Shown here one piece after another: positions 31,163 through 43,385 of a DNA stretch of 64,000 nt. The notes under the pieces are model-generated. The model saw nothing but the letters and a program-made list of their open reading frames with translations. It was not told the DNA's origin and did not search any database. Source of the stretch: Capra hircus. Taxonomy: Eukaryota; Chordata; Mammalia; Artiodactyla; Bovidae. Each line of letters opens with the position of its first letter. Within the stretch, counting starts at the first letter, position 1. The DNA lies in assembly GCF_001704415.2 (NCBI RefSeq), contig NC_030823.1:77996458-78060457 (forward strand), in the 5' to 3' direction. The position numbers were made by a program, and so were the translations under genes.

Positions 31163-33556
31163 CCCTACTTTCCAACTAAAGATAGTTTTGCCTCAAAATA
31201 AGAGCGCTGCGGCGGCCTTTCTGGTGCGACGGCCTCTGGTTGGCGCACACTGTCCCTGGGGCCTGCGGGCAGCTTGAGTTTGCAGACTGCTATTACCTGA
31301 GGGTGGGCTACTCCCCTCCTTTCTGGCCCCAGCTCTCCTGCACACAGAGTCTCAGGGCTCCGCCCCAGGCCCTGCCCGCCCCTGCGCTTTCTGCCAGGCC
31401 TAGACACCTCCATACAACCTGGCCTCCCCACCACCACTGTCCGTCTCACCCCTCACCCAGAAGTTCACGGTCTTCCACAGCTCAGCCAGCTCAGAAACCA
31501 GTCCTCGACCTTCTGGGCAGGTCCGCGCCCCCAGCAGCCGCCAGCCACTGAGGCCAAGCCTTTGAGGGCTTCCCTTCCTCCTCTCCGGTCCAGCACCGAG
31601 GCACCCGGGCCAGGAGTCCCCCGCACATTGCACCCCCCGAGCCTCCATCCACCTCAACCCCTGCCCGAGTCGCCAGGACGTCTTTTCTGCAGGGGGGACC
31701 GGGGTCCCGATGCCCCCACACCCCCCTGCAGAAGCCCGGCTCAGCCCAGCTGTGACTGAAGTCCTCCTGGGCCTACCCGGCCCGGTCACAGCAGCCCGCA
31801 GGGAAATCCCCAGTAGACACTGAAACTCAGGCATGTGTGGCATTTCGAGATAAGTCACAAAGTCGCTGTGAGAAAAACCCAGCCATCAGGACCTTCTCAG
31901 GTTCCTCGGCTCCTCACGTTTGTGCCAAGTTGGGAGGGTGACTCCGGACGTCACCCGTTCACCGTGGTGTCTGGACGCAGCCTCAAGGCCGACCTGGCCG
32001 CACTGGAGATGGTGCCGGGTCTGCGCTAAAACGTGCTCCCCAGTAAGGCGGGGGCAGCTGGAGAGCGAGCACCCCGTCATCGTCGTCTTGTCTTTTGTTC
32101 ACTGACAGGTGGGGTGTCCGCCCTGCTAGGATGGGCAGCATGGCATGGGGGGGCAGGGTCGGGCAGGGCCCAGGCAGGAAGGGCAGGCTCACGGCAGCGA
32201 AAGGGCTGGCCCCCGCCCCGCGCCCCCTCCCAGCCACCAGTCCTGCTTCGGTGACCAGAGGCGGGCTGAGATCACTGGGAAGTGCTGGCAAGCAACCCTT
32301 GTGGGCTGAGTAATCACCACCCAGACCTGCAGCTTCCTCTCCAAACGCCCTGGGGCCCTGTCCTGCCCGGGGACTTCCCTGCTGCCCTCCTCTCGGGTCC
32401 TGCCGCCTCAGGCTCCAGCCCGGAAGCAGGGGATGGAATCTCGCTTTCCTTGAAAGCCACCCTCTTCCTCTCACCCCTGACCCGCCGCCCCCAGGCCAGC
32501 AGTGAGGTTGCGGCCCTGAGACACTTTCACTCTGAGTCACCAAAGCACTTCCCCAGGGACGCTGAGCCGTCCTACCCCTTCCCAGCCGCCGGTCTCGTTT
32601 GTCCCTGAGAGTTTCTGAAACCCTGCTCCGCCCCTGGCACCCAGGGTGGGGCTGGCCCTGGGCTGGGGAGCCTGCGGTGGCGGGGGTGGGGGGGACCACT
32701 GCCGGCCTTCCCCGACACCCATCCCCGCTCCACATGCCGGCACACGTGCGCGCACAGCCACATACACACGCGTGTGCACACACACGGAGGGCTCAGGAGC
32801 GTGGTGTGTGAGGAAGCACCCCCGGTCAATGGCCATGAGTGAAGGCAAGGCCCCCATTTCTAGCGCCCTCGCCGTCCAGAGGCTGAGGACACACCCGCCT
32901 CTGCCACCACGGGCCGCAGGCCCGCGTGCTGCCACCAGCCCATGCCTTGGCCCGCTCAGCTCTGCAGCTAAAGCCCCCTCACCTGTGGCACTCACCACCG
33001 AGACCCCAGCCCCAGGAACCTGTGCTGGCCCAAACCAAAAGCCCCCAGGTGGGGATGACCTCTCAGGAGGTGTCCAGGACAATCTCAGACCATGACCCTC
33101 CACCCACTGTATGCACAGACACCTGGGGCGGGGGGGTGGGGAGACAGGGCAGCCGAGCCTGCAACTCCCCAGGGGGGCAGGGCTGGACTGGGGTGCAGAG
33201 CTGCTGTGGGGGTGTCCCCCCCCTGCTGTCCAAGGGATCCTCCCCCGTCACGCAGGCCCTCTCCTGCCTGCTCTGAGACGGGAGCTGGAGACCAGCTGCA
33301 CGTGGCAGTCAAGCTCTGAAGCGGACATGGACGCCAGCCTCTCCCACCAACAACCCCACCTGTTTGTTCACTGAACACACGCAGACACGAGGACACAGCA
33401 TAGTGGGTGTGTGCACAGTGACCTCAACATCGCGGCACAGCGAGGTTCCTACAAATAGCTTTAATGTAATGGTGTTGGGAAAGTTAGAAATTTAAAAAAA
33501 AAAACCATTTATGTCGATTTAAAAAGATGATACAAACTTTTAACAAGAAGACTGAA

Positions 33557-33690
33557 GGGGCCTCCCTGGTGGTCCAGTGGCTGCACCTGCAGTGCAGGGG
33601 GCTCAGGCCCCACCCCTGGTCGGGAACCAGATCCCCCGAGCCGCGTCTTAAGACCCAGTGCAGCCCAATAAATACATTCAAAAAATAAAG
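33557..33690 (+). mobile_element. CHR-type SINE
   Basis: 'cctccctggtggtccagtgg' ... 'acccctggtcgggaaccaga' ... 'taagacccagtgcagcccaa' followed by an AATAAATA-like tail. Confidence 0.85.
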
Positions 33691-33929
33691 TGCCTGTTTC
33701 TAGATCATCAAAGAGAAAGTAACATTCTAAATTCTGAAATTGCTTAGAGCAACGAATTCCACTATGAAAAAGTAAAACAAAAATTTTAAATAGCTAAGGG
33801 AAAAAGTCTGGAAAGGTACTGGAACCAAATGGAATAACGATTTATTCTAAATAAATAGTTGATACAAATTATTAGACCCAAAAGATTGTAATAGATAAAT
33901 GTATGAAGGACATAATTAGTTCACATGAG

Positions 33930-34320
33930 AGGAATTACATCTGGAAACATTTTCAGTCTTACTGTTTTCAAAGAAATGTAAATTGAAGTGAGTTACCACT
34001 TTACCTCATTACCTGTTAAAGTGGAAAGACATTTTACCAATGAGTATCTCTAAAAGACTGTGTTGAAGCTATGCTCTCCTATGATGCCAGTTAGCGATCA
34101 TTGCAAGCAATTGTATCAAGCCACAAAAAATTTGATAGCCTTTGTCCTTCACAAAGGCATTTATACTCAGAGAACAGTATGAAGAAAAAAGTGGTAAGTG
34201 CTGTTATTTATTACAAATTTGTATAAATAAAAATACTGCAAAAAAATACTACAACCAACCTAAATGACCAAAGCAAAGGAATTGGAAGATTCAGCAACAT
34301 AGGAAACCGTGGATTTACAT
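33930..34320 (+). mobile_element. Degenerate L1-like LINE fragment
   Basis: Weak resemblance to the L1 ORF2 end ('gaaatgtaaattgaagtgag' and 'acaaccaacctaaatgacca'). Very diverged, so the family call is tentative. Confidence 0.35.
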
Positions 34321-34369
34321 TACTTGAGACAGGCAGCCTGAAACTGCACCATCTGGCTGCAAACTCGCC

Positions 34370-34716
34370 TCTGAAGCAGGTGTTCGAGGAATACGGACGT
34401 GGAGGACATCTGAGACTCGACGTCGACAAAACGGAAAACTCGAGCAACGGGACTACAGACGAATTCTGTTTTGAAAATGTCCTTCACTGGTTGGAAGGTT
34501 CACCGGTGTGTCGTGCTGCCGGAGCGCCAGAACGCCTTTTCTTATTTCACATTCTGCGATGTGACCAAGGCTTTCATGATGAAAAAGGCGAGAGAACTTT
34601 CAAAATTTTCCCCAAAGAGTTAAAGATGATTGGACAGAAAAATTAACATTAAGGGGGACAGTGGTAAGAGCTTAAATATACAGCCCATAAAGGGACTGGG
34701 AAAAAAAAAAAAAAAA
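34370..34716 (+). other. CpG-rich open segment ending in poly(A), unidentified
   Basis: Within AT-rich surroundings, 34372-34550 carries about 15 CpGs. An 88-codon frame is open from an ATG-less start at 34380 to 34646 (C-terminal ...KIFPKELKMIGQKN). An A16-type run follows at about 34701-34716. I do not recognise the protein. It could be a retrocopy of an unidentified transcript or chance. Confidence 0.25.
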
Positions 34717-37379
34717 CCTCCTCCTAGAGACCATCTAGTTCAAAGCCCTGGATGTTCCTGTGTTTATACTCATCTCACACAGGCCTGTGCCAAGCACAGT
34801 GACAGGAAGCCCTGTTCACGAACCCAGGAGCTGATGAGCCTGTGCTCGGGGCAAGGCTGACCCAGCTCACCAGGCCACTCTCCTTCTGGACGTCCGGAGC
34901 CCCGGGGGCCTGAGAGGGCCCTGGGGTGCGAGAGGAGAGAGGCAGGCCGTCTCCTCCCTGCGGGCTCCATGCTCATCTGCAGGGGCCTGGACTCTCAGCT
35001 CACTAGGATGAGACGCCACGAGGGGACTGGTTCCAGCCCTGAGGGGGAGGAGAGGCCAGCATCATGGATTTGGCTTTGATCACTGAAGCCAGGCTGGGCA
35101 CGTGGCAGGCCAGGCCCCCGTGGCTTCCTGCCGCCCAGAGAAAGGTGGAAAGGCCCGCCACCCAGGCCCCAGCAGAGAGAATCCGCCGCACACTCGGGAC
35201 CACAAGGCCACGGCCCCGGAAGCGTGAGGCCTGATGTTTCTAATAAACAGCCCAGGTCTGCTCCCCTCCAGCCCTGCTTCCACGGCCCTCTTGGTGCCCT
35301 GCCGCTCTTCTCGTCCACCTGCGGCAGCTGGGCGTTCATCTCGAGCTTTCAGAACCACACACGCCCCGGGCCTGGGCTGCCGTGTGCCCAGGAGGCATGG
35401 GGCCTGTCCCCAGCTGCCCCTGGCGGCCCCCACGTGTCCCCACTCAGGCGAGGCAGCACAGCCGGGGCTGGCCTTCCAGGGGCGGAGGCTGCAGGGCCTC
35501 CCAGGACAAGAGTGTCCTTCACCAGCAGCCTGACCAAACCTGAAAAGGCAGCCCACCGGTCTCCACCCTGCGAGTGGGGGTCTTCAGGGAAGACCCAGGC
35601 CTGGGGGTGGGGAGGGCAGGCCAAAGGCCTCCTGACCCCGGCCTCGGCCCTCGCCTGCCTTTCCCGTCGTGCAGTAACCCCTGCTGGGGACAGTGTGCTC
35701 ACACCCCACCTGCCCCTTGGCATTTTCTTCCCCCGGGTGTCTCGCAGACAAGAGGGGCTGTAGCTAGGGAGACATGATGTCCCTGTCTGCTCGGCCCAGG
35801 CCAGCCTGATGGCCCAGGTCAACGGTCGTTAATGCTGCTTTCGCCCTCAGAAGGGCCTGGCATGGATCACGAATTATTCCATCACCCCACTCCAATCAAC
35901 ACAGAACAGAACACACACACACACACGCCTCTCTGCGGCCCCGGCCTCAGTGGACTGATGGGCGGTCGGTGCCTGCGTCGTTTCCTGCCGGCCGCCCAGA
36001 CCTGCCCGCTTGCTCGGCTACGAGAGCCCTGCGCCTCGGGCCTCTAGGATGGGTCCGCTCCTCTCTGTCCCCACTGCCGGTCCCCTGTCTGACACTCCCC
36101 GTCCCCTGCACACGCAACAGCAGCCTACCGCGGGGCTCTGCTGTGGCCTCTGCGTGTCCCTCCACAGCTTGGCACTAACTTGCCCTGGGGGCGCAGGTGG
36201 GCTCTGCCCCCTCCTCGTGTCCAGGGGCCTCTCAGTCCCCACCTCGGGTGCCGGGAAAGACTCAGGACTTCCTCTTCAATCAGAGGGGCTGCCCCCTCCT
36301 CTGAGCTCCAGGGGGACTTCGTTAACCTTCACACCAGGACGGGTGACCTCTGGCACGCCGGCCACTGCACGTGGGACACACAGATCTGTCTCTGGGGCCT
36401 GATTAGTGACCCTCCAAGGTCAAAACCGGCATCTCCTGTGACATCCGAAACGGGGCCTGCCACACGGAGGCGCTTGCTGTAACAGGGCTGAACGGAATAA
36501 AATGGAAAAATAACCCGCCTTGAATTTTTAACGCCAGATGACCCAACCGCTCATCCACTCCTGGCGACAATGAGGTACAGCTCTGTGGAGGACTCACTGT
36601 CACAGCTCACTGCAGCAGCTCGCGGGAGGACGTGCTAAGAGGAGCTGGGGCCCGACTGAATGCCCAGCATCCTCAGGAACCCTGCCCCCATCCTGTCCCT
36701 GGCCCACCGCCTCCTCCAAGGCCAGGCTACATGCCCATCCTTCTCTCTGAATCCTTCCTGCCTTTCAGTCCACAAGGGATCCCATCCTCCTCTGAAACTC
36801 CCAACTCCTGGTTGAGGACAACGCCTCTGCCGCTGAGTCCTCCATCTTGCGCTCCGAGCCTAGCACCCATAGGCTCCGTAGGTAGGTTCTGCCCAGGAAG
36901 GAAGGTGGGGAAGGGCTGGGGTCTAGATTCCAGGCTTTGCTGCCTCATCTGGACAGTCTGACCCTCCCTCTTCAGGTGCAAACCCTCCCCGTGGCTCCCT
37001 GAGAACCTGAGCTGGTCAGAAATGCCACCCTGGGCTAAGACACCAGACCCAGCAGCTCAGGGAGCTAACGCCATCGGAGAGTCTGGTATTCAGCCCCTGA
37101 CTGTAGGGAGGCCCCCAAGGGCAGGCTCCCTCCACCCGCCGGCTCTGCAAAGAGGCCAGGGGAATCTTGGCAGCTGGCACCTCCTTGGGGAAAATCCTGA
37201 GAGAGACAGACAGTAGCCTGGAGCCAAGAAGGGGTGAGAGGGACTGAGGCTCTGAGCGCCTGTTCTACCGGGCCTCGGGGCCCTGAAACCGTTGACACTC
37301 CTAGTTCAATAAAACCAGTGACTGATGAGGGACAGGTCAGGCTCCCACGGGAGGCAGGGCGGAGATCCACCCGGGAGCT

Positions 37380-38960
37380 TTTCTTCCAAAGACCCAGCTG
37401 GGAAGCCACGTCCCCCGCCCTCCGCCCCACCGCGAATCTCGCCCCCCTCTCTTCCCAGGCACCTGCCCCTCCCCCGCCCCCACCCCTTCCTGCCCACCCA
37501 TTCGCCTCGGCCCGCGGCGGCAGGAAGGGAGGTGCTGGGCTGGGCACGGGCCGTGAAGAGCCACCTTCCCTCTTGGCCCCGCGTCCGCCACCGGGCGTCT
37601 CCGGCCATGCGCCCCACGGAGCCCTGGAGCCCCAGCGCGGGGACGGAGCCCTGGGACTATTACTCGGGGTCGGGCGCACCGGGCGAGCTGGAGCCGGAGG
37701 AGTTGTGTGCGGCGCGGGACCTGCCCTACAGCCACGCCTACATCCCTGCGCTCTACCTGGCGGCCTTCGCCGTGGGCCTGCCGGGCAACGCCTTCGTGCT
37801 GTGGCTGCTGTCCGGGGCGCGCGGCCCGCGGCGGCTTGTGGACACCTTCGTGCAGCACCTGGCGGCCGCCGACCTGGGCTTCCTGCTCACGCTGCCGCTG
37901 TGGGCCGCGGCGGCGGCGCGGGGTGGCCGCTGGCCCTTCGGCGAGGGCCTGTGTAAGCTCAGCAGCTTCGCGCTGGCCGGCACGCGCTGCGCGGGCGCCC
38001 TGCTGCTGGCCGGCCTCAGCGTGGACCGCTACCTGGCCGTGGGCCGCCCGCTGGCCGCGCGCTCCCCGCGCTCCCGGCGCTGCGCGCTGGCCGCCTGCGC
38101 GGGCGTGTGGGCCGCGGCGCTGGCCGCCGGCCTGCCGTCGCTGGCCTTCCGCCGCCTGCGGCCGCTGCCCGGCGGGGGCCACGGCAGCCAGTGCGGGGAG
38201 GAGCCGTCGGACGCCTTCCAGGGCCTGAGCCTGCTGCTGCTGCTGCTGACCCTGGTGCTGCCCCTGGCCGTCACCGTCGTCTGCTACTGCCGCGTGTCGC
38301 GCCGCCTGCGCGGGCCGCCGCACCTGGGCCGCGCCCGGAGCCGCTCGCTGCGCATCATCTTGGCCGTCGAGGGCGCCTTCGTGGGCTCCTGGCTGCCCTT
38401 CTGCGCCCTACGCGCGGTCTTCCACCTGGCGAGCCTGGGCGCGCTGCCGCTGCCCTGCCACTTGCTGCTGGCGCTGCGCTGGGGCCTCACCGTCGCCACC
38501 TGCCTGGCCTTCGTCAACAGCTGCGCCAACCCGCTCATCTACCTGCTGCTCGACCGCTCGTTCCGCGCGCAGCTGCGGCAGCGCGGGGCCTGCGGGCGCG
38601 CCGACCGCCCGGCGCGCTGGAGCAGCTCGGCGTCATCACTCTCTGGCGACGACGGCTCCCCGTTCAGGAGCCCGGCCCGCGCGGGCGGCCGAGCCCAGAC
38701 AGCGAGCGCCCCCAAGGCTGTCGGCCCGTAGCTGCTCGGCCCGCGGGCTGCGGGTGGCGCAGGGAAGCGAAGCGGGCCGCCCCCCACCGCCGCCTACCTC
38801 CCCACCTCCCCGAGAGCAGCGGACTGCTTCGCCCGGGTGCGCGGGGCCTCCCGGGGTCTCCCTCACGAGCTTTCCCAAAATCTCAGCTCTTCCAGCGTCC
38901 CCCCCCACCCCCGGCCCGGCTCCCGAGACCCGCTCTCCTCCTGCTCCGCCCGGGTGCGCA
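37380..38960. promoter_or_regulatory. GPR25: CpG island over GPR25
   Basis: Dense CpG and GC across the whole GPR25 coding exon and about 200 bp upstream. In a one-exon gene such an island covers both promoter and body. No TATA box was recognised. Confidence 0.6.
37607..38731 (+). CDS. GPR25: GPR25, class A G-protein-coupled receptor
   Basis: Complete intronless gene, 374 residues, slightly longer than the human protein (361 from memory). It is a seven-helix plasma-membrane receptor of the chemokine/angiotensin-like branch, expressed on lymphocytes and recently reported as a receptor for CXCL17. Visible class A hallmarks are GN in TM1 (60-61), LAAADL in TM2 (85-90), Cys116 paired with Cys196 of ECL2, DRY at 140-142, SWLP in TM6 (261-264), NPLIY at 308-312, and a Ser-rich tail at 339-346. 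The acidic N-terminus has a Tyr pair (18-19), possible sulfation sites. The ATG at 37607 was chosen because MRPTEPWSPS aligns with the known family start; the frame is also open upstream to 37325. Gene order supports the call. GC content is extreme. Confidence 0.96.
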   Translation: MRPTEPWSPSAGTEPWDYYSGSGAPGELEPEELCAARDLPYSHAYIPALYLAAFAVGLPGNAFVLWLLSGARGPRRLVDTFVQHLAAADLGFLLTLPLWAAAAARGGRWPFGEGLCKLSSFALAGTRCAGALLLAGLSVDRYLAVGRPLAARSPRSRRCALAACAGVWAAALAAGLPSLAFRRLRPLPGGGHGSQCGEEPSDAFQGLSLLLLLLTLVLPLAVTVVCYCRVSRRLRGPPHLGRARSRSLRIILAVEGAFVGSWLPFCALRAVFHLASLGALPLPCHLLLALRWGLTVATCLAFVNSCANPLIYLLLDRSFRAQLRQRGACGRADRPARWSSSASSLSGDDGSPFRSPARAGGRAQTASAPKAVGP

Positions 38961-39485
38961 CCTGAGCTTTGTCTCCAGCGCAGTAAACGTCCTGCGAGAT
39001 GGACCTGCCACACCGACCCGGGCTCGGAAAGGGAAGTGGCCTCCCTGCTCTGCGCCCTGAGGCCACTCTCTTCTCGGCGCCCGTTACCTTTGGTCCCTAC
39101 AGTCGCCATTGCCTGCTGAGAAATACCTTCTCCAAGCCGAACTCTCTGGCTCCTCTCCGAAGAATCCCGGGCCTTTGCGCTCTGCCGTCTTGGTGGCTGT
39201 GCTGAGTCACGCGTCCGCATCTTCAATTTCAACACTCACCAAAGCGTGGGAAGCACGGTGCTGTCGCGCTCACCCCTTCCTGCTGCCAGCGACCCCAGGA
39301 GGCCCGTCCTTCATCTCCCCAGCTCCCAAGAAGCCGCAGGACTCACCCTGGACTTGGGCGGGTGCCTCCCTGCAGACAGAGGGTTCCAGCATCTGTCCCC
39401 GGGCACTCAGATGCTCTGACCGGCTGGGACACTGGGCCCTGCAGTGTGAGTTCCCCTTTCTCAATAAACACTTGCTGCCCTCATC
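38732..39485 (+). other. GPR25: GPR25 3' UTR (inferred)
   Basis: Unique GC-rich DNA between the TAG and the AATAAA at 39463. No other gene was recognised here, so it is most simply the GPR25 3' UTR. Confidence 0.5.
39463..39468 (+). terminator. GPR25: Polyadenylation signal, probably GPR25
   Basis: AATAAA in 'tctcaataaacacttgctg', followed at about 25 bp by the GT/T-rich 'gctgtgtctgcctttacttg'. Confidence 0.55.
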
Positions 39486-40965
39486 CGACAGCTGTGTCTG
39501 CCTTTACTTGAGTGTAAGGGACTGAAATGAGTGTGAGGGGGCCACTTGATCACTGGGTCAGACAAAACTCAATCCAGGAGTTGAGGCTGACCTCAAAGCG
39601 GTCGGGATTTGGTGTCAAGTTGGGCTAAGAACAGCATCCCCACCGTGGGTCCCCCGGGAGGGCAGCCTGTCTTCTCTTCTTCCTATTTTAAAGGACGTTT
39701 CCCATTTGGGAGGTTTCAGAGAGAGAGGGAGGGGAAAAAGACGAGCGCAGCTGCCAGCCAGGTGTCACTTCAAAGCGGAAGTGTGGCATTGTGGCTGTCA
39801 AATCCTGGTGGAACTTTCTCCTCACTCCCTTTGGGCCCGTCCAGGACAAATGCTGAAGGGCATCCGTGTTCCTTGGAGGTTTCTGGAGGGGTTGGGAATT
39901 CAGCCTTTATACTTTTAAGCAGATATGGCCTAAAGAAACGTCAGTCAGTGCAGGAAAGAACTCAGAAATTCTCCTGGAGAGCCGATCTCACCAGGCCTGC
40001 TCCAGGCATGGAGGGCAGCCTTTGGGGCCGTTGGGTTAGAGCAGACTCACACCGCCCATCTGCTGCCCTAGGAGGTAACACTGGGGAGAAACACACCCAG
40101 GCCTGTCCCCCCAAACCCCAAGGGAGGCAGGCCTTGCAGCCGTGGGGTCACTGGGCTGGCAGGACTGATTCCAGACGCTTCAGTCTTGGAGAGGTCAGTG
40201 CACCGTGGCCCTTCGGACCCTCCCCATCACTCTCTGAGACAAGAAATGACCGAGTCACATGCCGAGGCCCCAGCTCACAGCAGAGGTGCTCTCCTGGGCT
40301 GTTCTGACGAAGCCCCCGTCTTAAGGCCTGCCACCTTGCTTCTCCAGATTTGCTGGTACACCAAGCTCCCCAAAGACAGATGGAAAGGAAGCTTCTCCAC
40401 CTCCAACCCCCTACCTCACCAGAAGTTATCAAAACTCAGCATTTCCCTCCCACTGCTGGGAGACTGGAAAATGCTGGTAAGCGAAACAAAAAGGGTAACA
40501 ACTGCTCAAGTTAAGTACACACCCACACACTTCAAGCCTGGAGGATATAAAATCATTGTTAGCATTGGTGCTGTTGGTGCAAAACATTAGGAACCGCAGA
40601 GTGCTTTGGGTAAAACCACCTTTTGTTTCTCTGGCACAAGCTAAGCGCCATGGGTGTCTCTCTTCTCAACTAACGGGAAGCCGTCTGTTTTCTGTCTGTC
40701 TCTCCCATCAGAACGTGAGCTCCATAAGTCAAGGGAGGATGTCTGCCCCTGCTGTGGCCCCTGTGCCTGGTGGGGACGGGGACATGCATGAAGCACCTGT
40801 CGGGGGAGTGAGTGTTGTGATCCCGTTGTAATCTGAAATCGTAAGAAACGGTGGGAAGGGTAAGGGCGGGGGGCGGGTGCTGCGCTGCCTGTCTGATCTG
40901 CAAAAGGGCAACAGCAAAGGAAGGCCCCTCCACTTCTCTGTCTGGAAATTTTCTATGAGCTTTTT

Positions 40966-41228
40966 AAACAGTTTTATTGATTGCTTATCGGCTGAGCTGG
41001 GTCTTTGCTGCTGCGCGCGGACTGTCTCTAGCTGCGGAGGGCGGGGGCCGCTCTGCATTTGCGGTCTGGGCTTCTCCCGGGGTGGAGCTCAGCCCCACCG
41101 GCTCAGTCGTCAGGACACACAGGCCCCGCTGCCCCGAGGCACATGGGGTCTTCCGGACCAGGGTCAAATCCACGTCCCCTGCACCAGCAGGCGGACTCTC
41201 GGCCACTGGACCCCCAGGAAGCCCCTCT
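40966..41228 (-). mobile_element. CHR-1-type SINE, minus strand
   Basis: Long form: 'gctgagctgggtctttgctg' ... 'ttccggaccagggtcaaatc' ... 'aggcggactctcggccactg' ... 'ccaggaagcccc'. Reverse complement of a full CHR SINE. Confidence 0.85.
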
Positions 41229-42593
41229 AGGAGCCTTCTTTAAGGGCAGTGAACAAGGAGCAGTCACGGTGCCCCCAGGCTGAGGCTAACGGCGGACCCA
41301 GGCCAGAGCTGGCCTGACCCCAGTGGGGCCTTCCTGGGGCACCCCGGCCAGACGCCCCCAGCCCCTCTTCTTCACGTGGAGGACGACGCTTCTGTCCGCT
41401 CTGCTTGGGCTCCTCACGGGTCAAGCGAAGCCGTGTCCTCGAACGTGCTTTGTGAGCTGCGGGTTTAGACCACAGGAGCCCTGCCCTCGGGGTGAGCCGT
41501 CCTGGCCCGCTGCCCTGCCCTTTGCCCCCCACCATCCCCCAGCTGTGGCCTGCAGTGGAGATGGGGTGGAGCATCTCTGGGTTTTTTTAAGGTCAACCTC
41601 TGGGCAAAGGCCGGGCACGTTGGCTTGTGTGATTCTGATTTGAGCTGGTGACTAATTCTGGGCTTTCTTGGGCCCTGTCTCAGGGCACCGTGTGGTCGCC
41701 AGGCCCAGGGTGAGTGATCTGAAGAGTTCACGGGAATGGCAGGGCGGGAGAAGCTCGGCTCGGTGATATGACTCAGCCCCGCACCACTCTGGACCTTGTG
41801 GGGACAGCCCACTTGTCAGAGCCGCGGGGTCTAGATCCTGCCTTGCCTTGGCTGGGGTACCTGCAAGAAGTTGCTGACCACTTGCTGCCCCGGCCAAGAC
41901 CCCCAGCTCCGTCCAAGGGGGCAAAGGGTGGAAAGACCCCCAGGAGCCGAAAGCAGAGGCGCTGGGTGGACAGGAGGAGGTGAGGAGGTCCGACCGCTCT
42001 TCCTCCTGCCGTCACCGGAGGGCTCACTGAAGGCGCCCTCACATCTCGCATCTCGGGAGAGTGGGCGTGAGACCCCTGCGTGCGTCCATCACCAGCCAGC
42101 AGGGCAGAAGGCCTGTCTTGCTTCTTCCAAGAGGCGGACGGGGAGAGCCAGGCCGGGGAAGGCTACCCTGGGGTCCTGCAGCACAGCAGGTGTTTGTCAA
42201 AGGCACACAGAGGGGGCTTCCTTGGTCCTCCTGACCCGGGGGCAGGCAGGAGTGATCAGTTCATTTCACCCTCGTTGGGACCCGGCTTGGAAACAGCTCG
42301 GTCAGCGGCACAGAGAAGCACAGGGAAGCTCAAGCCTCTGTGCTGTCTCTCATCCCGGCTTGCCCGGCCCTGCCACCCCTCCCGTGCGACACCCAGCTCA
42401 CACCCCTGGTCACCTAGGCCTGGCCTTTCCCTTAAAAAGTGTAAGCTTCCCCCTGACTTTTGAAGTAATACAGGTTCTTTGTTTTTTGAAAAAAGAAATC
42501 ATAAGAAAATATAAAGGAAAAATACGGAAAACACTCATTATTCCACCGTGAAAATGTACCTTCTTTTTCTATGTATTTTAATAATACACACAG

Positions 42594-42650
42594 ACAAAGG
42601 AGCCTGGCAGGCTGCAGCCCACTGCCCACAGAGTCAGACACGACTGAGCA
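42594..42650 (+). mobile_element. Bov-tA SINE 3' fragment
   Basis: 'aaaggagcctggcaggctgc' then 'cagagtcagacacgactgag': only the 3' end of the element. Confidence 0.8.
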
Positions 42651-42797
42651 CCTTACATTACATTATAATAAAACACAGGTAAGCTTTTTCCAAGCTAAAT
42701 TGTGATCAATCTATGTGGGACCCAACACTGGCTCTACTGAGTGCCCAAGAGTGCCTGGCACAAAATCGGAGTTCAGTAATGGTTTATTGAATACATC

Positions 42798-42912
42798 TTT
42801 TTTAAATATTTATTTTTATTTACTTATGTGGCCTTAGTTGTTGCGTGCAGCATTCCCTGGCCTGGACCTCCTGCGTTGGGAGCACTGGGTCTCAGCCACC
42901 GGGGAAGTCCCG
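42798..42912 (-). mobile_element. CHR-type SINE fragment
   Basis: 'tatgtggccttagttgttgc' ... 'ctcctgcgttgggagcactg' ... 'accggggaagtccc'. Confidence 0.7.
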
Positions 42913-43385
42913 TTGAACGTATGCTGTGTATATAGTATTTTGTGGCCTGCACTTGGCGACATATGAAATATAACCACCTTTATTTAACAAGCCCTTAAAG
43001 TTTTTTTTTTTTAATTTTACACTCTTTTAAGTAATTCTGTGATGAACACTCTTGTACAAAAATCTTTATTTTCATTTCTGACTCTTTCTTCAGGACAATC
43101 TCCTAGAAGTGAAATTATTCATCAGATGTTATGAACAATTTGAGACTTCGGTGCATTGTGCCAAATTGTGAAAAAAATTACATTCTCTCTGGAGGCTTGT
43201 GGGTGCCTGCTCACCACACCCTTGACAAACAGCAGGCATTGTTATCGTAAAAATAGTATTTGCCAATTTGGTGTCTTCCCAAGTTTTAAAAAAAAATACA
43301 GTATGACCGTCTTATCATATTGTTTCAAAGACCTTTGTTATACAATGTATCATTACAACATTGCTCTGAAGTAGGTGTTAAAATA

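Larger units (their letters stand above)
30496..37606. other. CAMSAP2-GPR25 intergenic region
   Basis: Contains Bov-tA (30951-31162), GC-rich unique DNA with no recognised gene (31.2-33.4 kb), a CHR SINE (33557-33690), degenerate L1-like DNA (33930-34320), a CpG-rich open segment with a poly(A) tract (34370-34716), and more GC-rich unique DNA up to GPR25. Many frames are open in the GC-rich parts by composition alone. The 5' UTR of GPR25 should lie in the last few hundred bases. Confidence 0.65.
42420..43350 (-). mobile_element. Old L1 (L1M/L1ME-like) 3' region, interrupted by SINEs
   Basis: Blocks such as 'ctcctagaagtgaaattatt', 'attgtgccaaattgtg' and 'cacacccttgacaaac' match the inverted L1 3' UTR of old families. 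A Bov-tA piece (42594-42650) and a CHR SINE (42798-42912) interrupt it. Confidence 0.6.

Noticed and set aside
37337..38323. 328-codon open frame antisense to GPR25, and other long frames over the receptor
   Set aside because: Shadow frames of a very GC-rich coding exon; the sense frame has all class A GPCR motifs.
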